A DNA stretch of 64,000 nucleotides from Balneolaceae bacterium. Lineage in GTDB: Bacteria; Bacteroidota; Rhodothermia; Balneolales; Balneolaceae. Under the pieces are notes generated by a model that did not search any database, was not told the origin of the DNA, and worked only from the letters and a program-made list of their open reading frames with translations. Where the stretch lies: assembly GCA_006969905.1 (NCBI GenBank), contig CP030887.1, positions 2,902,730-2,966,729 of the forward strand, written 5' to 3'. Shown in pieces: positions 37,501-43,647 of the stretch; the stretch's first letter is position 1; each line of letters begins with the position of its first letter. The position numbers and the translations under genes are program-made.

Positions 37501-40360
37501 CCCCGAACTTAATTGTCGCTGTATTCAAAATTTTATTTAAAGGATCATGAACTGGTAAATTCCCCAATGAATTATTTTCGCCATTAGGTTCTAAGTAGTA
37601 TAGTTTAGTACCAAATGAAAAGTGCTTTACACCTACTTCAGCAGATGAGTAATTTGTAGTTACACCGTCTGAAATATTGCTCTCCGTAACCCACACATTA
37701 TTATTTGGATTATACTTCAGTATATTTCCCAATAAGTCATGTTCACTGCCTCTTTCTCGGTATACCAAAATGTCTCTACCTATTGAAAGTCTGGTTCCTA
37801 CGTTATTAAGTACTGCTTCTTTCCAGTATATCCCATCAAAACGATAGTAAATGGGAGATTTAGAAAAGCTATGATAATCAGGAGTAAACATGATAGACTC
37901 ATTTCCAATCGTATACACGGGTGCATAATCACTCGTTGACTTATTAGAAAACCCGTCATGTAGATTGTAGTCTTCTTTCAATCTAAAAATGTATTCGCTG
38001 GTGCCTACCGCACTAAGCCCAAAAAAAGAACTTTGAGGGTGAATCGAGTTATAATTATCAGTATCGAATATATCAATATGAGTAGCAGGACTAGAACCAG
38101 AATAGGGTACTGGCACCTCATTCCATTGATTCAATTCATCTAGATAATGTATACTAAATCGATCTCTAACATTTAGATAATATTCATTATTTGCTCCATG
38201 AATTGTGTCAAGAGCTCTGATATCATTGAGCACAAAATAGTTATTTGTACCTCCTATAAAAAACCCATTACCATCACTAAAGCGACTTCCTTGTATATCA
38301 GGTTGATCGATCCAATCATTTCCTTTCCAGTTCCACCTGTAAATCGTACCATCTTCGAAGCTTACTACTGAAACAAAGTCCTTTCCAGTTGCGATTCCAG
38401 CCTTGCTATTTGTAAAATTCAATGAATAATTCTTTGAGTACCAGGAACTTTTTGACCAATCTAATTTTCTGTAGATATATAAACTTTTGCTATTACTCTC
38501 TTCCTTGGCCTGTGACAGAATTGCAAAAAAATCCTGCTCCAGTTTAATAGAGAAATTTATCTGATCTCCATTAAGCAATTTACCTGCATAAGGAATAGTT
38601 ATAAAATCATGCTCTACCCATTCACCTGCCCAGTGGACAATTTTTATCTTTAAAAAATCGCTATTATTTCTCCATGTAAAAACCACATAGTCAGACTCAA
38701 AAAATACATTAGGCTCTTCATATCCAGAAGGTCCAGTAACATTTATATATTGATTACTTCTTGTGATACTTTTTTCAGTGTACTTATAAACCACCTCTGC
38801 CCCTGTTGGGTAGATCACTTTATTAAGAGCAGCGGGGTGCACTGCAGATGAGTTATAATATCTGAAGTCCAGGCTGGGTAATGTTTCCCCACCCGGGTAT
38901 TCCTGTGTAATGCGGGTTAGTAACCGCTTATAATCAGGGTTGCCAGGGGCTCCATAGCCGGAGTATTCAAAATCAATGTAATACAGGGTCATTGATTTCT
39001 CGTTACGAACTTCTATCCGGTTTAAAAATTTAGTCTCGTATTTTTCCTGGTAGGCATCTGGTTCATAATGAGCGGGAAGTGCGGCCGGATCGCCCCCTGC
39101 AGCTGAACCTATCACGGGAATAGGGCCACAATCCGGGTCACATCCCGGATCAGGGTCACTACCGTCTCTGAATATTGTAACCGGCTTGGTAATTGATTGA
39201 GAGCCATTTGCATCCGTAACCGTTAACCGAATATTTAAGCTATAAATATCGTTAAACGGATAAAATGATCGCGTAAGTTCTTCATTTACTCCTTCTGATA
39301 TCCAACCTGACTGGCCTACGTATTGATACTCCCATTGATAAGAAACCGGGGGAGCTGCATTCCCCACCACGGCAGTCCATGTGTTGATCTCTCCTTCAAT
39401 TACCTGGCTTTCACCCGTAACATCAATATATCTGCCATAGGGTATGGTGAGTTCCTGGTGAGGATCTGTATATTCATCAGACGTTTTTTCTCCGTATATG
39501 AATTCTACTATCTTTCCTTCCGGTGTGGTAATCTTCTGCAAATAGGAAGCTTTTGTATGCTGCTTAGGCTCTACCAAGTCGGGTTGGCCAAACCTTCCCA
39601 CTTTTTCTTCAACGGCCAAGTACTCATAGGTTAACTCATCTCCCCAGATGTTCTTAACCTTTGACAGGTTCCAGGCTATGGCATGCTGTGATTGTCCCTG
39701 TGTTCTGCTGCTTGAACCAATCCAGTTTCCCCACTTCACCCCCCATTGAATCGAGTTTCCGTCTGATGTGTAGTTCCAATTGTCGGAACTAAGGACTTTA
39801 CCTCCCCCATATACATAGGTTATCCCGTCTTCTTTTATTATCTCCCAGCGCTCATCTGACTTATAATAGGTGATTTTCCAGAATTGGTAATTCTTGGTTT
39901 CAAAAGTTTTTACACCATTAGTTGCCCCGGTGGAAGAAGTCATGATCAATTCATTATTACTTCCACCGCTGATCAGATAAAAATCATCGTCATGAACGGT
40001 TCCTGTATTTTTATGGTCTACCACAATTCTTTCATAATCCATAGACCAGCCTAATCCCAGAATACTGGTAGGTGCCTCAAGTGCCCAAACATCCCGTTGG
40101 TTTTGTATGTTACTGTTATAAAAGGCAGAAACATTAGTATTCAACCCTCCCCTTCCGGCAATGCTAAGTAAATTTATTGGCAGGTTTACATCTCCGGAAT
40201 ACAGGTTTACTGAATTCTGTCCAGCTCCTTTTAAATCGGGATTTAAAAAGAAGGACTGGACTTCGGGAGATTGCGTTGATCTATCTTGTGCCTGTATAAA
40301 AGGGGCACTACCCACTAAGAAAAATATAAGTATGGATTGGCGGATATTGGAACTTAACAT
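31589..40360 (-). CDS. Giant RHS-repeat polymorphic toxin with type-23-like C-terminal toxin domain
   Basis: 2923 residues. Signal peptide (MLSSNIRQSILIFFLVGSAPFIQA), then a SpvB/RHS-like N-terminal region (SGDVNLPINLLSIAGRGGL). A PKD/Ig-like insert lies near residues 310-405. A concanavalin/laminin-G-like domain (about 1385-1520) and a carbohydrate-binding-like beta-sandwich (about 1610-1755) follow. A 3-coathanger-like stretch is near 2100-2160 (IELQSGDRVVLKSGFHAKEG). RHS/YD repeats run from about 2165 to 2600, closing with the RHS core (DHLGSTRQVIEDQAG, YYFGARYYNAALGRW, DPDGQ at about 2613). The last 310 residues are a separate tip with GDRWRTNAMELN, VGTTLNTNDPEN and KVTRIGYSHAKVQD, a pattern I associate with polymorphic toxin type 23. 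There is no T9SS sorting domain. It lies after three tail-fibre-like genes and before a small lipoprotein. Confidence 0.88.
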   Translation of the reverse strand: MLSSNIRQSILIFFLVGSAPFIQAQDRSTQSPEVQSFFLNPDLKGAGQNSVNLYSGDVNLPINLLSIAGRGGLNTNVSAFYNSNIQNQRDVWALEAPTSILGLGWSMDYERIVVDHKNTGTVHDDDFYLISGGSNNELIMTSSTGATNGVKTFETKNYQFWKITYYKSDERWEIIKEDGITYVYGGGKVLSSDNWNYTSDGNSIQWGVKWGNWIGSSSRTQGQSQHAIAWNLSKVKNIWGDELTYEYLAVEEKVGRFGQPDLVEPKQHTKASYLQKITTPEGKIVEFIYGEKTSDEYTDPHQELTIPYGRYIDVTGESQVIEGEINTWTAVVGNAAPPVSYQWEYQYVGQSGWISEGVNEELTRSFYPFNDIYSLNIRLTVTDANGSQSITKPVTIFRDGSDPDPGCDPDCGPIPVIGSAAGGDPAALPAHYEPDAYQEKYETKFLNRIEVRNEKSMTLYYIDFEYSGYGAPGNPDYKRLLTRITQEYPGGETLPSLDFRYYNSSAVHPAALNKVIYPTGAEVVYKYTEKSITRSNQYINVTGPSGYEEPNVFFESDYVVFTWRNNSDFLKIKIVHWAGEWVEHDFITIPYAGKLLNGDQINFSIKLEQDFFAILSQAKEESNSKSLYIYRKLDWSKSSWYSKNYSLNFTNSKAGIATGKDFVSVVSFEDGTIYRWNWKGNDWIDQPDIQGSRFSDGNGFFIGGTNNYFVLNDIRALDTIHGANNEYYLNVRDRFSIHYLDELNQWNEVPVPYSGSSPATHIDIFDTDNYNSIHPQSSFFGLSAVGTSEYIFRLKEDYNLHDGFSNKSTSDYAPVYTIGNESIMFTPDYHSFSKSPIYYRFDGIYWKEAVLNNVGTRLSIGRDILVYRERGSEHDLLGNILKYNPNNNVWVTESNISDGVTTNYSSAEVGVKHFSFGTKLYYLEPNGENNSLGNLPVHDPLNKILNTATIKFGANFVAYETSKETSPSSYTDDGSDVTIIKNGSEMIGPFNISGKVYDGRMGHLVGSNIIVTEISSGFGVRYVTENQVSGHVKDYPVTEISIDNKYRVLRKAFEYETSTATIDAATESTVYNKVTVMGGGSLDEGETEYYFYNGLKNNQVGGTYPLIDGLDLTAEIENVVKGLSYLVKTYNSSGQVVSTNGNIYETTFKPILKQDGNDQVDIAYYVRKIQTTSILDGVAVSESILYNQNGLQEVSFLKDEDADGNSRTIRQEIKYTEDEYPEIEGLNIKLGQIEKTSKIDDTPLNLIDDYATTSKTVVTWKDWGGDKWAPHKTYIWDGTGSSTFDYSGWSGSLEPPSNWIKTGEITTRDSYGNVIETIDSEGFYSSTIMGFDGTVPTSTFNNAQLSEVRADGFDESGSPANSGLNWYNMNGGTWINEDGVLKASKTGGEAYLHTTNNVNHASSILEFDFRFSDGGATDWLGFQFRLTLNGAFWYDSGYLIKIQKNGALSLSHVTTEIATGNIGGSLEKWHHLRLVSESDGRIKVFIDGELITETISSFSLTSQYFGFIVNNAAVEIDNFRIYPNDATATTIGYDPDYKDMISSSDGDGYLTRIHKDEYRNTIEVVNHDGLVVSAVKQRLSRERDTGTFSISRPNASYSAQFPTGNAVYNSGVEFGAAQTPDYWDVNAGTINREKNQGYTGSYALKYYQSNASGYFEQKLNDPEFLWQGKKYFVRFWVRTSGYVPTAPTITVSLRKNGSVVSATESKMLTSIADWILFEAEISTGGGEYYSWNDLSYSSFIRISSNIPMGFLFDDFYLGKLSYEDESRPQYSVVYSNGSGSPIQSQVWNGNNYTVQHTEYDDLGRVYRSWRPYSYNTNGLYNTSFASRAAAYYGTTGTPSVRLYTENEYFADPLSRIKAVTPVGSGVEKIEYAYSSGTLGSSVLFNKTTVTDLNNISSVTYSNTNGSVVKSIAALNTAHELSSAGVFDPVTRVSESRPPHYFDPPAGSQNTNWISTSKSDFLGRTIEATSPDAGTAKMKYDELGRLRFSQSAEQAYLGKVSFTSYDHFGRPTVSGEAEADFALLDGDQTEAFESSDYEKIQVSAYDELPSSAAFPWSLFSSQISGITAQNPYKTLVAEVYKTNGMSGSLMQLGNGTVTTNMGTKASPGAITVDGTYSVEPGGTIELQSGDRVVLKSGFHAKEGSNFNARIDAGMASGTANNEEWQATYYSYDFEGRVVKKWILTQDKPELRTELGYTYNDAGQITRQHTKIGTTQHFYHFYTYDELGRLKEVYVNTSSGRPVTPLARYTYDAEGKVLEKDIVNLSEANVYYSYDSQSRLTRINTTDSLFNERITYNEDGTIKKTDFINEGVGPDTYSYTYTYDVLGRMTDANYSFPLDLPPHNGYDVRNVNYDKHGNIQGLDRYRDQSNLVDDLVYNYIDGTNKLSAVADAVHTTSSIDWDAEDESFIYNFDGNVVSTSKDGGGGFDQITYGTSNLPAKVRLDNAIEALYRYNSSGWRFSKKVTDTQTSTVTEEEYYIMDGGTVLAITNASGNVQHWNMYGNELIGRQEANGYQKFYVTDHLGSTRQVIEDQAGQIIENYDYYPFGLILRSYIYQDGTKEGFTGKELDEESGQYYFGARYYNAALGRWSVTDPARQLDTPYGYAGNPVSYVDPDGQILIPFLAAGIVMYNASQTYKASGGDWVYTLARTTIGLGRAYVYSGVAQGLGSNVTTGQYIVNQQINSYLPQQEINVTNNLSINASPAFFISPDGLALGANVGASYTSGNFSGSAGFGFNNFGYMANARASYYGFSYGQTYYGGGESDPNGAYGNQRVGAVSYRSKHFSVRWENDGWALSGDRWRTNAMELNYRGYIVGTTLNTNDPENAGSTADNRESKKWGKNNLPYGSWKNGKVFRTPLYFGFQQGHKVTRIGYSHAKVQDFIQNGWHKHAPVKRLRTHFFIDYQVETTDPYYYYGFYNPYSLYFR

Positions 40361-40370
40361 GACAAAGGCT

Positions 40371-41342
40371 TTAGAATTTTTTATTTGACTTCAATTGGTG
40401 GATATCCCTTTTGAGCTGTTCATTCTCTTTCTTCAGCTCAATCATATACAGGGTCATTTCTTCCATTTTTTTGAGGAGCTGTTTTTGAGTATCTCCCAAA
40501 TGCTGCCCGTTTTCTTCCACCTCTTCGGCAGAGGATATTCCCGGCAGATGCTTGTTAGCTTTGATGAAGGCTTCAATCTCAGCCAGGGTAGGCAGCTCAT
40601 AATCTGCTTCAAACACGTAATCGGGCCAGCCCGTGACCTCAACAATCACTTCTTTAGAACGGATTGTGCCGTTTACTTCGAGTTTATTGCCTGGGGTTTT
40701 CGTACCGATTCCTACTCTCTCAGCTTGAGTTAGAGTGAGAACAGAGTTTTGGTTGTCAAGCCTGAATTCAAGGTTATCAGTATCCGGCCTCAGACCTGTG
40801 TGCCATAACCGTCCGCTGCCCTGCCGGTAATAGTCTACAAAAGATCCTCTATTTGGCCCCCCTTGAACCGTATAATAAGCATGGTTGTCTGTGCTTGCGA
40901 CGAACGAGCGAACGTATCCTGAACCTGATATATGAAGTTTTTCCGTTGGAGTTGTCGTGCCAATGCCTACATTACCGCTTGCATTTAATACTAATGCATT
41001 ACCAGCAGGGTATGTCGCAAAGGTTAAGGTCGACAAACTTGGGGTACTTGAATCATAAAAATGATTTAAATGAAATTCACCTACATGTGTGGAAGGATTA
41101 ACTTGTGTGTTTATAAATGATATAGTTGACAGTATTCCTGTCGACTCTAAATTAAGAATAGGCCTGTTATCCTGAACCTCAAGAACTTTTCCGGGAAACC
41201 AAACACCTGGGCTTGATGTACCTATCCCTACATTACCGGAATTGTAATAAGCATTGGTACCCGAAGTAGACCATTGTCCTAAGGCTTGCCCAGATAGTAC
41301 CATCATAATTGCTGTTAAAATTGCACTAAGTTTCGTTTTCAT
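40371..41342 (-). CDS. Secreted tail-fibre-like protein, third of three
   Basis: 323 residues. Signal peptide (MKTKLSAILTAIMMVLSGQALG), repeated GNVGIGTxxP motifs (three to four) typical of phage tail-fibre-like stalk proteins in Bacteroidota, and a conserved C-terminal module: RSKEVIVEVTGWPDYVFEAD, LPTLAEIEAFIKANKHLPG, then a coiled coil of about 45 residues. The module looks like the region that in other proteins precedes an S74 chaperone, but no autoprotease follows. An in-frame ATG 11 codons earlier would overlap the upstream gene by 32 nt; ATG at 41342, 1 nt after that gene's stop, opens the signal peptide and is preferred. RHS toxin follows 10 nt downstream. Confidence 0.75.
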   Translation of the reverse strand: MKTKLSAILTAIMMVLSGQALGQWSTSGTNAYYNSGNVGIGTSSPGVWFPGKVLEVQDNRPILNLESTGILSTISFINTQVNPSTHVGEFHLNHFYDSSTPSLSTLTFATYPAGNALVLNASGNVGIGTTTPTEKLHISGSGYVRSFVASTDNHAYYTVQGGPNRGSFVDYYRQGSGRLWHTGLRPDTDNLEFRLDNQNSVLTLTQAERVGIGTKTPGNKLEVNGTIRSKEVIVEVTGWPDYVFEADYELPTLAEIEAFIKANKHLPGISSAEEVEENGQHLGDTQKQLLKKMEEMTLYMIELKKENEQLKRDIHQLKSNKKF

Positions 41343-41343
41343 T

Positions 41344-42324
41344 TTAGTTCCCTTGTTTTGATTCCAGTTTTTCAATTCGTTGAATTAGTTCTTTGATGAG
41401 TTCTTGTTGAGATTTGTTGATACTTTGCTCTTTCTTAAGCTTATTGTCTTGCTCAATGGTATGCAACGTCAACTCTTCGATCTTCTTTAATAGCAAGGCA
41501 TTCATTTCACCCAGAGTTAACCCGTTCTCTTCAACCTGTTTGGCTGAAGGCACACCCGGAAGATGTTTGTGGGTGTTGATGTAAGCTTCAATCTCAGCTA
41601 GAGTGGGCAGGTCGTAGTCTGCTTCAAATACATAATCAGGCCAACCGGTGGCTTCTACTATTACTTCTTTGGAGCGGATTGTGCCATTTACTTCGAATTT
41701 GTTAGTGGGATTTGTGGTACCGATGCCCACGTTGCCTTCAGAATCATACTGAACCATTAAATTATCATATGCTTTAACAACTTCTGGCATCAAGAAGAAT
41801 AGCTCAGAAATTCCAAGCTGCCCATTTGTTCCATTTGCTTCATAAAATGTAAATCGAAGCTTAGTATAATCACCAGCAGGAACCTTCTTCATGTAACTGA
41901 ATTGGCTATAAGAAGTGATATTGGCAATCTCAATCCAACTGTCAATTCCATTGTGGATATTAAATCCTTCAATCTTAAAGCTGGTTGGGGCCCACCATCT
42001 AGTACTCCATCCTACCCAAGCACCTGTTTGAGTGTGATAGTTTGGTAAATTCTCGATAGTTATAACGGCAGGATTAGTCATTGAAGGAGCGCTACTTGTG
42101 TAAGATGGTTCCATTTTTCCATCAAATAATCTCGAAAGGTTGAGTGCAGCGTTTCCTTGTTGGCTTACTGAGAGACGTTTATCAGCGTAAAACAAAACAT
42201 TTTTTTCTAAACTGGCTCCTATGGATCTGTTAGCAGGGACAATTTGTTTGTTGTATTCTACTTGAGCTTTAGCGGCATGTGCAAAGAGAACCGCAAAAAG
42301 TATTAATAGACTAAATCTTTTCAT
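41344..42324 (-). CDS. Secreted tail-fibre-like protein with discoidin-like domain, second of three
   Basis: 326 residues. Signal peptide (MKRFSLLILFAVLFAHAAKA), then a galactose-binding/discoidin-like region (about 25-185: LSRLFDGKMEPSYTSSAPS, GAWVGWSTRWWAPTSFKIEG), a single GNVGIGTTNPTNKFEVNG motif and the C-terminal module shared with its neighbours (KEVIVEATGWPDYVF, LPTLAEIEAYINTHKHLPG, GEMNALLLKKIEELTLHTIEQ) ending in a coiled coil. The real start is taken as ATG at 42324, just after the preceding stop, not an upstream ATG inside the preceding gene. It shares a 101-bp identical tract with the next paralogue. Confidence 0.75.
   Translation of the reverse strand: MKRFSLLILFAVLFAHAAKAQVEYNKQIVPANRSIGASLEKNVLFYADKRLSVSQQGNAALNLSRLFDGKMEPSYTSSAPSMTNPAVITIENLPNYHTQTGAWVGWSTRWWAPTSFKIEGFNIHNGIDSWIEIANITSYSQFSYMKKVPAGDYTKLRFTFYEANGTNGQLGISELFFLMPEVVKAYDNLMVQYDSEGNVGIGTTNPTNKFEVNGTIRSKEVIVEATGWPDYVFEADYDLPTLAEIEAYINTHKHLPGVPSAKQVEENGLTLGEMNALLLKKIEELTLHTIEQDNKLKKEQSINKSQQELIKELIQRIEKLESKQGN
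41459..41559. repeat. 101-bp direct repeat, copy in the second tail-fibre-like gene
   Basis: Identical to 42420-42520. It encodes the end of the shared C-terminal module. The flanking gene parts are much more diverged, which suggests recent gene conversion or domain exchange. Confidence 0.85.
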
Positions 42325-42325
42325 A

Positions 42326-43264
42326 TTACTCATCCACTTTTGTTTCCAATTTTTCAATCCGTTTCATTAGCTGCTCAATCAAGCCTTTCTGTTCTGCGCT
42401 GGTCTTTTCCTGCTCAATAGTATGCAACGTCAACTCTTCGATCTTCTTTAATAGCAAGGCATTCATTTCACCCAGAGTTAACCCGTTCTCTTCAACCTGT
42501 TTGGCTGAAGGCACACCCGGCAGGTGTTTGTTGGCTTTTATGAAAACTTCAATCTCAGCCAGGGTAGGCAGGTCATAATCATCAGTAAATACATAATCGG
42601 GCCAGCCGGTGGCTTCCACAATTACTTCCTTGGAGCGGATCTTGCCGTTTACTTCGAGTTTGTTGGTCGGGGAAGTGGTACCGATGCCTACTTTTCCATC
42701 ATTCTCAACGGTAAACTTCACATTTGAATTCGCAACTTCGGTTCCACTTGAAAGCCTCAAAATTGGAAAACCCGAACCATTTGATACCTGATTTATGTAA
42801 ACAGCCGAACCAGTGCCATTTCTAGTAAATTGATGATAATCAGTATTCGAATGAGAAGACCTAAAAGTTAATGCTTGGGATACTCCACTAACATGAAGCT
42901 TGGTATTGGGTGAAGAAGTACCAATTCCCACATTGCCAACTCCGGCAAAAATGATATGACCTTCTCCTTCTTTGTAGAAATTGAAATTATCCCCACTGGT
43001 CAGCCCTATATACATTTTTCTAACACCTGACCTGTTAAACTGAATGTACTGCCAGGAATTATCGCTGTTGTTAAAGGTTAGTGGCGAGTCATCATTAGTG
43101 TTTATATAAAACCTTCCATTTACCTGAAGTTTGGTAGTAGGGTTTAACGTCCCTATCCCCACATTGCCGGAGGTTGGAAAGGTGTTGGTTTGGGCAAAGA
43201 GTGGTTGGCTGGAAAGAAGAATGACTAACCAAAAAGTAATCCTAGAGGGCTGAAAAAAATCCAT
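42326..43264 (-). CDS. Secreted tail-fibre-like protein, first of three
   Basis: 312 residues. Signal peptide (about 1-24, ending SSQPLFA), three GNVGIGTxxP stalk motifs (near 34, 112 and 190), the KEVIVEATGWPDYVF module and a C-terminal coiled coil (EKTSAEQKGLIEQLMKRIEKLE). It is the first gene of a minus-strand run of five: three tail-fibre-like genes, the RHS toxin and the small lipoprotein, with gaps of 1, 1 and 10 nt and a 4-nt overlap. Such spacing points to one transcript. Probable surface fibres or adhesins; a direct role with the toxin is inferred. Confidence 0.75.
   Translation of the reverse strand: MDFFQPSRITFWLVILLSSQPLFAQTNTFPTSGNVGIGTLNPTTKLQVNGRFYINTNDDSPLTFNNSDNSWQYIQFNRSGVRKMYIGLTSGDNFNFYKEGEGHIIFAGVGNVGIGTSSPNTKLHVSGVSQALTFRSSHSNTDYHQFTRNGTGSAVYINQVSNGSGFPILRLSSGTEVANSNVKFTVENDGKVGIGTTSPTNKLEVNGKIRSKEVIVEATGWPDYVFTDDYDLPTLAEIEVFIKANKHLPGVPSAKQVEENGLTLGEMNALLLKKIEELTLHTIEQEKTSAEQKGLIEQLMKRIEKLETKVDE
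42420..42520. repeat. 101-bp direct repeat, copy in the first tail-fibre-like gene
   Basis: Identical to 41459-41559 at a distance of 961 bp. Confidence 0.85.
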
Positions 43265-43647
43265 AAGGTAGTAATTAGATTAAGGGCTTAAACTAGTACT
43301 AATCACTGCCTGTCATGTATACTGAAACCTCATATAAGTAAGAGACTTAGAGGTTTTTAATCAAGCGTTATTTTAGGTTTTCCAAATGTGGTTTTTTCTT
43401 CATAATTCCTTCACAATATGCCTCCTTTATTGCCTGCATTCAGTTTTTAAACCAGGGTAAAAAGTAGCCTTGGCTTCTTCTTTTTTTAGCCTTGCAAAAA
43501 TTTTTCTGTGGCTGCGCGCGGATTACAATAATTGCCACGTTAGTTACTCTTTAAAACAGTAACCAATTAATTGTATGTAGAACTTTTTTCAACTTCTTTG
43601 CCTTTCATTTTTTATCATAGCATCACTTAATAAACTAACTGCAAGCC
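43265..43647. other. Divergent promoter region of the tail-fibre/toxin operon and the VPS10 gene
   Basis: 383 bp, A/T-rich, no gene. It must hold promoters for both directions. A palindrome-like GTTAGTTAC...GTAACCAA at 43539-43566 resembles the inner half of the ArsR operator at 9569-9610. Confidence 0.5.
43539..43566. promoter_or_regulatory. Possible second operator of the ArsR type
   Basis: GTTAGTTAC (43539-43547) and GTAACCAA (43559-43566) with an 11-bp spacer. The corresponding arms of the ArsR operator have a 10-bp spacer. The outer arms are missing, so it is a weak candidate. Confidence 0.3.

Noticed and set aside
41343-41375. 32-nt overlap between the second and third tail-fibre-like genes (and the same at 42325-42357)
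   Set aside because: The upstream ATGs lie in the end of the preceding gene. ATGs just after the stops begin directly with signal peptides.
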